Source of the DNA: Ignavibacteriales bacterium
Lineage (GTDB): Bacteria; Bacteroidota; Ignavibacteria; Ignavibacteriales; Melioribacteraceae
Direction: 5' to 3'
Length of the DNA: 64,000 nucleotides
Assembly: GCA_020635285.1 (NCBI GenBank)
Contig: JACKAB010000006.1
Span: forward strand, 1-64,000
The stretch's first letter is position 1; every line of letters begins with the position of its first letter. Positions 9,291 through 18,384 of the stretch are shown here, in pieces. Below the pieces are notes generated by a model. It worked only from the letters and a program-made list of their open reading frames with translations, was not told the origin of the DNA and made no database searches. Both the position numbers and the translations under genes were made by a program.

Positions 9291-10679
9291 TCACAAAGCA
9301 AAAATTGGTTTATTATTTATCCACCTTCCGCGTGTGAAATCGGGGAAGAATTGCGGAGAACTATTGCTTGCAATTGATGCCTCCGACAAAGGAGTTATTG
9401 CGCTCCAAGCAGCCGCATCATAAACATCAATTGGCGGTTGAATCCCTTCCTTTACGCTATCGACAAATGCTTTGTCAGTAAAATAATCTATTCCTCCATG
9501 TCCCGCATCTTTGCTATTTTCTTCTTCTTTTTTCCACAAAGGATGGTCATATTTTTTCATTAGGTTATCATATTCATCACCTTCTGTCCATGTATGAGGT
9601 TTAGATTCTCCTTCAATATAAAACCGCTTACCTTCGAATTCTCCGCACCAAACTCCCTTTGCAGCATGCAACGTAAAACCCCATGAATATGGTCTGGGCA
9701 AATTAGTATCATGAGTAACTATAATGGATTCATCATTTGCAGTTTTTATAACGGTCGTGATTATATCACCAAGCTTCCATTCAAGTTTAGCATTTGGATG
9801 ATCTTTGCCACCATAAGGACTATCAACTATATAATTATGCAAGCCAATTGATTTAGTTGCTGTAGATGTTAAAGAAACAAATCTGTTGCCTCTGTTTATA
9901 TTAAACCATCCGGCAACCGGACCTATACCATGAGTTGGATATATATCACCATTTCTTTTTAGTGAGTGTTCAGTTCTCCATTTGGCTTCGGCATAAGCTT
10001 TTTCTCCAAAGAGAACGCCTTCTCCCGGAGGATTTTTACCATTATTAAATTTTATGTTTCTTAAATCATGGCGATAACCGCATGTAGCATGAACAAGTTC
10101 CCCATAGACTCCTTCCCTAATCATTCTGAGAACCGCCATAGATTCACGTGCAAAACATACATTTTCAAGCAGCATGCAAGGCACCCCGGTTTCTTCTGAT
10201 GTATTAACTAAATCCCAGCATTCTTCCAAGGTATTTGCTGCGCTAACCTCCAATCCGGGATATTTACCGGCTCTCATTGCAGCAACTGCCATCCTTGTAT
10301 GCCATAACCAAGGAGTTGAAATAATTACCCCGTCCACGTCTTCTCTTTCAAGTAAATCCATAAAAGCATATTCATCTCCAGTAAAAACATTGGCTTCTTT
10401 TCTTGAATGGTCCTGTAATATTTTCTGCGTTTGGGAAATTGCATCTGGATCCAGATCACAAATTGCTGTAATGTCAACGTCATTTCTTTTTGCAATATTT
10501 TCTACATGATTTCTGCCGCGTAAGCCTACGCCAATAAATGCAATGTTAACCTTACCATTTGGTTTTGAGCGTTGAAATTTAACTTTTTGTTCAGCAAAAT
10601 TTAAACCAGGATTCATGCTAAGACCAACTCCAGTCAGAGCAGCAGTTTTAAGAAAATCACGTCTATTGAATGACTTCAT
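9291..10679 (-). CDS. GH109 alpha-N-acetylgalactosaminidase-like protein, twin-arginine exported
   Basis: This 462-residue protein has a twin-arginine signal (NRRDFLKTA) and a Gfo/Idh/MocA core with the NAD motif AFIGVGLRGRNH. Features specific to GH109 are YPTHGIGPVAGWFNINRGN near residue 247 and GHGGIDYF near residue 393. GH109 enzymes use a bound NAD to cleave alpha-linked N-acetylgalactosamine by oxidation, elimination and re-reduction. This is one of the two strongest pointers to GalNAc as the substrate of the locus; the other is agaS. It probably acts in the periplasm. The upstream gap of 158 bases contains a candidate promoter, so it may be expressed on its own as well. Confidence 0.88.
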   Translation of the reverse strand: MKSFNRRDFLKTAALTGVGLSMNPGLNFAEQKVKFQRSKPNGKVNIAFIGVGLRGRNHVENIAKRNDVDITAICDLDPDAISQTQKILQDHSRKEANVFTGDEYAFMDLLEREDVDGVIISTPWLWHTRMAVAAMRAGKYPGLEVSAANTLEECWDLVNTSEETGVPCMLLENVCFARESMAVLRMIREGVYGELVHATCGYRHDLRNIKFNNGKNPPGEGVLFGEKAYAEAKWRTEHSLKRNGDIYPTHGIGPVAGWFNINRGNRFVSLTSTATKSIGLHNYIVDSPYGGKDHPNAKLEWKLGDIITTVIKTANDESIIVTHDTNLPRPYSWGFTLHAAKGVWCGEFEGKRFYIEGESKPHTWTEGDEYDNLMKKYDHPLWKKEEENSKDAGHGGIDYFTDKAFVDSVKEGIQPPIDVYDAAAWSAITPLSEASIASNSSPQFFPDFTRGRWINNKPIFAL

Positions 10680-10741
10680 TATTACTCCTAACTAATTTTA
10701 TTTATTGTAGAATTTAAAACTTGGAAACAAAGACAATAAAA

Positions 10742-10770
10742 TTGCACTATTTTTATGAATAACTTGTCAA
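10742..10770 (-). promoter_or_regulatory. Candidate promoter for the GH109 gene
   Basis: On the minus strand TTGACA (10770-10765) is followed 18 bases later by TGCAAT, a poor -10 box, about 60 bases before the start of the GH109 gene. The -35 is perfect and the same hexamer is used at better promoters in this window, but the weak -10 keeps confidence low. Confidence 0.35.
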
Positions 10771-10837
10771 ATTTCTAAATCAAAACTTTATTTAATGTAA
10801 AAATAATAATGAATGTTTGACTATAAAGATATAATTC

Positions 10838-12892
10838 CTAATTAATTGGTGTCACTTTAACCAAAAGATAATCATTGAACTCAGTATTAAAGTGTGGATC
10901 ATTACCTTTAATTTCACCCATTTCATTATTGTTCACATAGTCGTAAACTAAATATTCTTTTGATCTGTCTAATCCTCTTAATTCAATCTTTCCATTGAAA
11001 GTATCTGCATAAAAAGAATAAAACATGGTATCATCTTTTTGAACTACATGAGTTTCAGGTCTGTCAAAACCTATATCATATAAATTTCCAATGTAGTCAC
11101 CTTTTGAAAGCATATTTGTGTTATAAATACTAATCCATTTTTTCCATTTCTTTTCTCGCTCAGGAGTTAGACTAACATCACCACTTTCTGTATTGATATA
11201 AATCCCAACCGGGTAAGTAAACTTAGTTCCAACAACACCGCCGATTCCAACCGTTGATGCAAAATCTTCTCTGGTTGAACTTAACTCAACGTGATCCCCA
11301 TAGTATGGAGCACGTGCTCCCATCATTGCCTTTATTGATTTTCCCTTTGTCCTAATTTGCCAGGAAGATATGGGATCTGAGCTTACAGTCTGATTAATAT
11401 TGGGAAGCATAAAAAATGAGTATGAATCTCCGCAAGGACATATTTCAACTACAGCTTGTTTATTAATATTTATGACAGTTTTATATATCTCATCATAAAA
11501 TTTAGGCATCGCCTCAACAGATTCTTCAGGATATTTATGATTATGTAAAGGATTATAGCAAGGGGGTGCAGCATTCAAATGCTGACCATCAATTTTTAGT
11601 CCATCATAACCCCAATCAGATATAAATTTCTTAACCAAATTATTGGTGTAATCAATGGTTCCTTGGTAGGCAGGGCATAAATAATAACTATCCCACCAAG
11701 TTATATCTTGGTAATTTCCTTCTTTATTTACGAGTAATAAATCCTTTTGATTTTTAAATAAATCAGTCTCAGGATCAACTGCCAGAGGTGCCCACCACAA
11801 TTTTGCTTTTAATCCTTGCTGGTGTATTCTATCAACAAAATTAATCATATCGGAATCACCGTTTGGAAATTTCTTTGGATTCAAATACCAATCCCCTTCT
11901 GAAGTTTGCCAGCCATCATCAAGAACGGCCCACTTTAATCCTAGTTCTTTTACTTTTGGAAGGGTATTTAAAACATCTTGCACCTTGAAATTACGCTCAT
12001 AACCCCAAGCACACCAAATGGGTTCATAAGCGGCATCATCAATTTCTTTAAACTTCAATCCCCTTTTCTGTAACAGAGAACTGTAGTTTGATAGTGTTTC
12101 AAAATAATCTTTCTTATGCATGCTAATAAAAGTTTCAAACGTTACAAATGATTCATTTGGCTTCAAGAGTATTTCTTTTTTATCATTTACATTTACCTTA
12201 ACAATATTATTATCTCTTGAAACAGGAAGTGAGACTAATTTTGGGACTAATTCTAAAAGTCCAATTCCAATTCCAATATTTTTATTCCAAATATCAACCA
12301 CTGGAGTACCGCCGCCATAATCAGATGCATTCATACCCATAAAATTTTCTTGATGAAAATTATTAGGAACTTTAAGAACCCAGTCCGGCCTTTCGGGATA
12401 AGAAGCCCCTTGAAATGACCACACTATTTCCGAAGAATCCGAAACTGAAAATGTATAAGCATTATTTACCCATTCGGATATTTTTAGATCGGAGTTTCCA
12501 TTATTTTTATAATTTACTTTTACTGAGATGAGCTTTGGAAATGATTTATTGAACGTAAATACAGCAGATTTTAGGATGTTATATTTTTCATTTTTTAGTT
12601 CGCCTGTTACAACAAGTTTAGTTAAATCTTCGTTATTTATTTTTTCTGATGAAATTAAGTGAAACTCTTTTAACGTATCTTGACCAATTATAATAAATTC
12701 AGATGGTTCAAAGCTTTTTCCAATTTCTAAACTCTTATCAGCAGAATTAATTCTTGTAAAAAGTCTGTCATTTACTTCAAAAGTTATTTCATCACTGGAA
12801 AGTTTATAGTCATCTTTATTTGTGCAAGAGACAAATAAAGTTAAAAAAAATATTAAGAATAATAATTTAAAATGGATTGATAAATTGTTCAT
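10838..12892 (-). CDS. GH36-like alpha-galactosidase / alpha-N-acetylgalactosaminidase lipoprotein
   Basis: This is a 684-residue lipoprotein: the signal ends TLFVSC, so Cys23 would be lipidated. The TIM-barrel part carries AVLDDGWQ around residue 325, YDGLKIDGQHLN around 435 (the Asp of KxD is the GH36 nucleophile) and SSDPISSWQ around 508 (acid/base Asp). It has the N-terminal beta-sandwich and the C-terminal beta domain usual for GH36. The family removes alpha-galactose or alpha-GalNAc; with a GH109 gene directly downstream, alpha-GalNAc is plausible here. It likely sits on the periplasmic or outer face of the outer membrane. The start gives the only good signal peptide. Confidence 0.87.
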   Translation of the reverse strand: MNNLSIHFKLLFLIFFLTLFVSCTNKDDYKLSSDEITFEVNDRLFTRINSADKSLEIGKSFEPSEFIIIGQDTLKEFHLISSEKINNEDLTKLVVTGELKNEKYNILKSAVFTFNKSFPKLISVKVNYKNNGNSDLKISEWVNNAYTFSVSDSSEIVWSFQGASYPERPDWVLKVPNNFHQENFMGMNASDYGGGTPVVDIWNKNIGIGIGLLELVPKLVSLPVSRDNNIVKVNVNDKKEILLKPNESFVTFETFISMHKKDYFETLSNYSSLLQKRGLKFKEIDDAAYEPIWCAWGYERNFKVQDVLNTLPKVKELGLKWAVLDDGWQTSEGDWYLNPKKFPNGDSDMINFVDRIHQQGLKAKLWWAPLAVDPETDLFKNQKDLLLVNKEGNYQDITWWDSYYLCPAYQGTIDYTNNLVKKFISDWGYDGLKIDGQHLNAAPPCYNPLHNHKYPEESVEAMPKFYDEIYKTVININKQAVVEICPCGDSYSFFMLPNINQTVSSDPISSWQIRTKGKSIKAMMGARAPYYGDHVELSSTREDFASTVGIGGVVGTKFTYPVGIYINTESGDVSLTPEREKKWKKWISIYNTNMLSKGDYIGNLYDIGFDRPETHVVQKDDTMFYSFYADTFNGKIELRGLDRSKEYLVYDYVNNNEMGEIKGNDPHFNTEFNDYLLVKVTPIN

Positions 12893-12923
12893 AAAATTTT
12901 CTTCTTTTAATTGATTATAAAGC

Positions 12924-15065
12924 TTAAAGTATAATAAAAAACTTGCCTCTTTTATCTCCGATGCTTGACCTTACATAATAAAAATAAACTCCGGGCCCAA
13001 CTAATTGATTAAACTCGTTCTTTAAGTTCCACACTTCAATACTTGGTGCAACCGAACTATTTGAAAAATGATCGAGCGTTTTAATTAATTCTCCTGCTGA
13101 GTTAAATATTTTTATTGTGGCAGATTCAGGTAAATTCGTAAACTGAATTTGGTGGTCATTTAAGCCTTGCTCCCATAGCTCGGCAACACTATATGGATTA
13201 GGAACAACTCTTACCTCATTCAAATTGTCGGTTGCTGTTTTTGCTTGCGGTACAACCTCTACGGTATTATTCATTTGAGCAGGATTATTACTAAAACTAT
13301 TTTCTAATGGTCCAACAATTCCGTTTCCACTATCATAAGCTGCAACATAATATCTATATTTAGTTCCATTAATTACGTTATTATCTATGAAGATATTTAC
13401 ACTATCGCCTACTTGTAAATATTCAAAATCATCCGTTATGTCAACAACCCCTTTTAACTGATCCCAACTATCATCTCCCAAATCAAACCAGGCATACTGC
13501 GGTAGAGTTTTATAATTGCCTTTAACTCCATTTTCTAAATCAAATTGAGCAAGGGGAATAAAATGCACACCGCCATCAAAATCTTTAAATGTATTTGTAC
13601 CCCAAGAGATTCCGCCATCTTGAGATCTGTAAATTTTGTAACCCTCAAACTGAGGATCTTCTTCACTCTTCCTGTTCCAAACAATTTTCACTTGTCTATC
13701 GCCGGGAATAGATTCTACTGTAGGGGCTTTAGGTGCTTCAACTACCTTCCAATTACTTTGGTAAAGAGAAATAGCTCTTTCCGCATTTGATTTAATATCT
13801 TTTTCACTGGTTCCAAAAATAGTTGCAAAAATTAAAGTATCTGCTTCACCCGCATTAAGTGTAAATTTTCCCGAACCTAAATTTTGAATTCCATCTGCGC
13901 CCAATCCTAAATAATAACCTTGCCCGCCTTCTGCGGCGTCTGGTACTCCATTATGATCAAAATCATCATCAATTCCATCCTTATCACTATCTTCGGGATC
14001 ATTAAAATTTTCAACATTATACTTAAAATACCAATCTGAGCGAGCACCATTACCTTTATTAGTTGTTGCGGCTTGCCAAAAATGATAAGCATCATAAGTT
14101 TCAACTTTTTTAGAAGGACCTGGCATTCTCAGTGCAACTACTCCGCCCCAAGGTATATCTTTTGTCGGTATTACTCCTCCTAGAGGACTTTCTTCATACC
14201 CGTTATCATCAGTGCCGGCAGCTAATTGTAAATTCGGGAAATAATAATGTCTGTCATCATCATAACCTATGCCCGGGTAAAATTGTGGAATAAAACTAAA
14301 ATCGGCATGAATAGCCGCACGCATATCTACTATAGGAGCTGAGCCAACATTCCTTATAATATAGACCCAAACTATAAAATCTTCATAGAGAGTTCCTTCC
14401 CAAGCCATACCTCTAATAACCATCTGTGTTTTTAGGAAGTTAGGATAAGCTGGGCCGGTTGAAGTTAATTGATCTGTTCCTCCCCAAGCCTCCACAACGC
14501 TGAATGATTCTTGATCTGCAAGCTGTTCACCATTTTTACCAAAACCCGGCCAACCTGTCGTGGAATCAAATTTTATTTCATCATTTAATATTGGATAATT
14601 CGTTGGCCAAACTGAAGGCCATGTTTCTGTCTGGTGACTCATTGCGGCTTTCCCGCCATTAACAAATTGTGGATATGGAAAGAAATGTTCTTCATCCCAA
14701 TATGCAGCAGGACCTTCATCTAAAGTTGCATCACAAAAGGCATAATAATCATTTGCAGGATTTGGATAACCTCCTACCACACCTGGATCTTGTGCTAAAG
14801 GTGCTCCAACAGCTACGCCTACTCCGGTTCCCCAACTTAAACCGCTACCGGCAGGATATTCAAATGAAGGTTGTCTTGCTAAAGCCGATGACTGCTGATT
14901 TCCATTACAAAGTAAGCCAGTATTATTAAATTCCGTTCTAACTTTATTTATATCAAAAATATTCCATCTTTGAAAGTTCATTGGATTTTCTTGTGCAGAG
15001 ATTATTGAAAATAATCCGTTTAAAATTAAAAGACTAATAAACTTTTTCATATTTGATTGCCACAT
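12924..15065 (-). CDS. Large T9SS cargo protein, paralogue A
   Basis: This 713-residue secreted protein has a signal peptide ending ISAQEN; the start could be MWQSN or MKKFIS five codons later. The middle has an acidic DxDxDGxxD run (DSDKDGIDDDFDHNG, thrombospondin type-3-like calcium sites), then a fibronectin type III-like part (KIVWNRKSEEDPQFEGYKIY). The C-terminus is a Por-type tail: VVPNPYSVAELW, KIFNSAGELIKTL and GVYFYYVRSS, ending GKFFIIL. It is closely similar over its whole length to the protein at 16180-18384, and a PorV-like gene lies between them. It is probably a surface or extracellular glycan-binding protein; the exact function is unknown. Confidence 0.8.
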   Translation of the reverse strand: MWQSNMKKFISLLILNGLFSIISAQENPMNFQRWNIFDINKVRTEFNNTGLLCNGNQQSSALARQPSFEYPAGSGLSWGTGVGVAVGAPLAQDPGVVGGYPNPANDYYAFCDATLDEGPAAYWDEEHFFPYPQFVNGGKAAMSHQTETWPSVWPTNYPILNDEIKFDSTTGWPGFGKNGEQLADQESFSVVEAWGGTDQLTSTGPAYPNFLKTQMVIRGMAWEGTLYEDFIVWVYIIRNVGSAPIVDMRAAIHADFSFIPQFYPGIGYDDDRHYYFPNLQLAAGTDDNGYEESPLGGVIPTKDIPWGGVVALRMPGPSKKVETYDAYHFWQAATTNKGNGARSDWYFKYNVENFNDPEDSDKDGIDDDFDHNGVPDAAEGGQGYYLGLGADGIQNLGSGKFTLNAGEADTLIFATIFGTSEKDIKSNAERAISLYQSNWKVVEAPKAPTVESIPGDRQVKIVWNRKSEEDPQFEGYKIYRSQDGGISWGTNTFKDFDGGVHFIPLAQFDLENGVKGNYKTLPQYAWFDLGDDSWDQLKGVVDITDDFEYLQVGDSVNIFIDNNVINGTKYRYYVAAYDSGNGIVGPLENSFSNNPAQMNNTVEVVPQAKTATDNLNEVRVVPNPYSVAELWEQGLNDHQIQFTNLPESATIKIFNSAGELIKTLDHFSNSSVAPSIEVWNLKNEFNQLVGPGVYFYYVRSSIGDKRGKFFIIL

Positions 15066-15111
15066 AAAATTTTTACAAACATTAATTCAAGTAAATTTTA
15101 TAATAAGAATA

Positions 15112-16164
15112 TTATAAACCCATTCTGATTGTAAACTGATTAAGAGAACTGAAAACTCCATAATCTAGATAAAGATAATCAAGCTGTATATTGTAATCTA
15201 AAATATTTTTGAAATCTAATCCGGCGCCAATTGTATAAGTTACTTCATCATAATTTATTTTGTATCCGCCTCTTAAATAAAATGAATTCATTATTCCAAC
15301 TTCAGTTCCTAGATTATGCCTAACATCATAATCTCTGCTGTCTAGAACATCATAAGAAACTAATACGGATAAATCTTCATTCTTAACAAAATAATTAGAT
15401 ATTCCAAATCTGAATAACAGAGGGATTTCCCATTCAATAGTAGTAAGATCAGCTGGTATTTGTTTTCCGCTAGGGCTTCCAGGAACACTGTAGGTAACGG
15501 CCAAATCTCTTCCATCGAACTTCATTTTGCTTCCAAAGTTGGCAAGTGATGCGGCAAGCCATAAATTATTATCAAAAAAAGTAGTGTTAAAAACTGCTCC
15601 AACATCAAAACCAACACCGCTTGCTGAAGCATTAGCTATTGTTTCTTGAATATATTTTACCTTTACTCCAAATGAAAATCTATCGGTTAATTTTCGTGCA
15701 TAACCAAGACCAAAAGAAAAATCATTTGCGGATAAAAATCTTCCGGTACCATTCTGATCATAAACTGTAGTCTCTTCAACTTTACCATAATCCAAATATT
15801 GTATGTCAATGCCAAAGCTTCCTAAACCTTCAACTCTTAATGCTGAAGAAATGTATGAATTTCTTGTTTCCACCAGCCAATCCATTGAAGAAATTGCAAC
15901 GGAAAAATCATCCTCAACTCGAGTTAAAGCGGCAACATTCCAATACATTGCAGTTGGATCTGTAACAGTTGATATAGCGGCATCTCCCATTGCCATTGGT
16001 CTTGCGCCCACTCCTATCTTTAAAAAGTTCGCCGCGGATGTTCCAGAATAATCAACTTCCTGAGCAATTATATTTTGTGAAATTGTTAAAAAAGAAAATG
16101 CTGCTGTAATTAAAATTGCAACCTTTATCCTTTTTGATATTAAATTTATTATTCTCATATACAT
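15112..16164 (-). CDS. PorV/PorQ-like outer-membrane beta-barrel protein (UPF0164 type)
   Basis: This 350-residue protein has a signal peptide (ends NIIAQEVD) and the PorV hallmark directly after it: SAANFLKIGVGARPMAMGDA, then PTAMYWNVAAL. The rest alternates beta strands typical of the FadL-like barrel. PorV proteins shuttle T9SS cargo from the translocon to the cell surface. This one lies between two paralogous cargo genes, so it may be a dedicated PorV for them rather than the housekeeping copy. The frame is open to a TTG at 16179, but I chose the ATG at 16164 because GGGAG lies 8 bases before it. Confidence 0.87.
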   Translation of the reverse strand: MYMRIINLISKRIKVAILITAAFSFLTISQNIIAQEVDYSGTSAANFLKIGVGARPMAMGDAAISTVTDPTAMYWNVAALTRVEDDFSVAISSMDWLVETRNSYISSALRVEGLGSFGIDIQYLDYGKVEETTVYDQNGTGRFLSANDFSFGLGYARKLTDRFSFGVKVKYIQETIANASASGVGFDVGAVFNTTFFDNNLWLAASLANFGSKMKFDGRDLAVTYSVPGSPSGKQIPADLTTIEWEIPLLFRFGISNYFVKNEDLSVLVSYDVLDSRDYDVRHNLGTEVGIMNSFYLRGGYKINYDEVTYTIGAGLDFKNILDYNIQLDYLYLDYGVFSSLNQFTIRMGL

Positions 16165-16179
16165 TTGATTAACTCCCAA

Positions 16180-18384
16180 TTAGAGAATTACAAAAAATTT
16201 ACCTGTTGTCTGCCCAATTGATGAACTTATAAAATAAAAATAAACACCAGGGGCTATTTGCTGATTATATTCGTTTTTCAAATTCCACTCTGCAATACTC
16301 GAATTTGAATTATGTTCTAATATTTTAACAAGTTCACCGGCACTGTTCATTATTCTAATTGATGCTGATTCTGGTAAACCCGTAAATTGAATTTTATGCT
16401 CGTCAAATCCAGTTTCCCAAATTTCAGAAACTTTATATGGATTAGGAACAACCCTAATATTATTCAAGGTTTTACTTTCTAAGGCTAAAGCCGGCTTAAC
16501 TGAAACGGTATTATTAAATTCAGTGATATTTGTTGCTGCGCTATTTTCTAAAGGTCCAACTACAGTATTCCCCGAATCAAAAGCTGCAACATAATACATA
16601 TAATCAATTCCGTTAAGTACATCTCTATCAACATAAATATTTACCGAATCTCCCTCTTGAAAATTTTTCAACTTCGCACCAAGATTAAATCCTTTAATTG
16701 TATCACTTTCAACAACTCCTCTTAATTTAACCCAAGAATCTTCGCCTAAATAAAACCAAGCATACTCCGGAAGAGTTTGATAATAACCTTTCACTCCATC
16801 AATCTTATCGTATTGAACTAAAGGAATGAAATGAGTACCTCCGTCAAAATCTAAGAAACTTTCCGATCCCCAAGTCTGTCCATTATCTTGTGACCTATAT
16901 ACTTTGTAACCTTCAAATTCCGGATCAGTTTCACTGTCAGTTCCCCAAACAATAGTAACTTTTTGATCAGTTGCAACGGCTTCTACTTTAGGTGCGGGAG
17001 GGGCTTTGACAATTTTCCAATCATTATTATAAAGCGCAATTGCCCTTGAGGCATTCGTTTTTATGTCATCTTGACTTTTACCAAAAACTGTAGCGAATAT
17101 TAACGTATCAGTTTCCCCAGGGTTAAGTGTAAAATTTTCTGATCCAAGAACTTGTAATCCATCTGCGGCAAGACCAAGGTAATAGCCTTGTCCACCTTCA
17201 ATATTATCAGCAATCCCATTATGATCAAAATCATCATCAATTCCATCGTTGTCACTGTCTTCAGGGTCGTTAAGATTTAATAAATTCCATTTATAGTACA
17301 TTTCGGGATCGCCGCCGCTTCCGCTAGCAGTAGTTTGTCCTTGCCAAAAATGTGTAGCATCATAACTTTTTACCTTTCCGGTTTTACCTGGCATTTTTAA
17401 GGATACAACTCCTGCCCATGCAATATTCTCTGCAGTTAAACTTCCTCCTCCATTTGGATTTTCTTCATAACTATTATCATCCGTTCCATATGCTAATTGA
17501 AGTTTTGGATCATAATAGTGTCTATCATCATCAGATGAAATACCGGGATAAAATGATGGTAAGAAGGAAAAATCGGCATGAATACCCATAGCTAAATCTG
17601 TAATAGGTTTACTAGTAGGATTTCTTAAAATATAAACCCAGACAATGAAATTTTCATAGAGAGTTCCTTCCCAAGCTAATCCACGCATGACTAATTGAGT
17701 TCTTAACCAACGTGTTGTTGAATTACCGGCTCCAAGTTGATCTGTGCCTCCCCAGCCATACATAACGCTAAATGTTTCTTGGTCTGCAATCTTTTCTCCG
17801 TTTTTCCCAAAACCTGGCCAGCCTGTTGCAGAATCAAATAAAATAGTTTCGGTAGGTAATGAATTATTTTCAATTATTTCATCATTCATTCCGTTCACAA
17901 AATAATAGTTTGGTAACGCTGTTGGCCAAACTGCAGGCCAAGAGTTTGGATCAGTGCTCACACTTGCGGCAGTAGGATTAACAAATTCAGGATAAGGAGC
18001 AAAATGTTCTTCATTCCAAAAATCTGCAGGACCTTCATCTACCGTTCCATCTAGATATGGTAAACCTTCCGGATTAGTTCCGCCTACAACTTCAGGGTCT
18101 TGCCCAGCCGGCGCTCCAACAACTATTGCAACTGCTGTACCATAACTTAATCCACTTCCTTGTGGATATTCAAATGATGGTGGCCTTGCCAAACTTGAAT
18201 TTTGATTGTTGCCATCGCAAAGCATACCTACATTATCAAAAGTAGTTGCAACTTTGTTTATGTTCATCTTATTCCATCTTTTGAATTCCATTGGATTTTT
18301 TTGCGCATCAATCTGCATTGTCAACAAACAGAAAAGTAAAATGGAATAGATAATCTTATTTTTAATACTCATCATTAATTCCAT
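16180..18384 (-). CDS. Large T9SS cargo protein, paralogue B
   Basis: This 734-residue secreted protein is parallel to the one at 12924-15065: signal peptide, N-terminal block (NPMEFKRWNKMNINKVATTF), calcium-binding repeat DSDNDGIDDDFDHNG, fibronectin III-like domain, and the tail VVPNPYKVSEIW with RIMNSAGELVKIL and GVYFYFISSS, ending GKFFVIL. Its start overlaps the TonB receptor stop by 10 bases, with GGAT 8 bases before the ATG. Being cotranscribed with a TonB receptor, it may be a surface glycan-binding partner filling the role SusD plays in Bacteroidetes, but it has no SusD motif. That role is inference. Confidence 0.8.
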   Translation of the reverse strand: MELMMSIKNKIIYSILLFCLLTMQIDAQKNPMEFKRWNKMNINKVATTFDNVGMLCDGNNQNSSLARPPSFEYPQGSGLSYGTAVAIVVGAPAGQDPEVVGGTNPEGLPYLDGTVDEGPADFWNEEHFAPYPEFVNPTAASVSTDPNSWPAVWPTALPNYYFVNGMNDEIIENNSLPTETILFDSATGWPGFGKNGEKIADQETFSVMYGWGGTDQLGAGNSTTRWLRTQLVMRGLAWEGTLYENFIVWVYILRNPTSKPITDLAMGIHADFSFLPSFYPGISSDDDRHYYDPKLQLAYGTDDNSYEENPNGGGSLTAENIAWAGVVSLKMPGKTGKVKSYDATHFWQGQTTASGSGGDPEMYYKWNLLNLNDPEDSDNDGIDDDFDHNGIADNIEGGQGYYLGLAADGLQVLGSENFTLNPGETDTLIFATVFGKSQDDIKTNASRAIALYNNDWKIVKAPPAPKVEAVATDQKVTIVWGTDSETDPEFEGYKVYRSQDNGQTWGSESFLDFDGGTHFIPLVQYDKIDGVKGYYQTLPEYAWFYLGEDSWVKLRGVVESDTIKGFNLGAKLKNFQEGDSVNIYVDRDVLNGIDYMYYVAAFDSGNTVVGPLENSAATNITEFNNTVSVKPALALESKTLNNIRVVPNPYKVSEIWETGFDEHKIQFTGLPESASIRIMNSAGELVKILEHNSNSSIAEWNLKNEYNQQIAPGVYFYFISSSIGQTTGKFFVIL

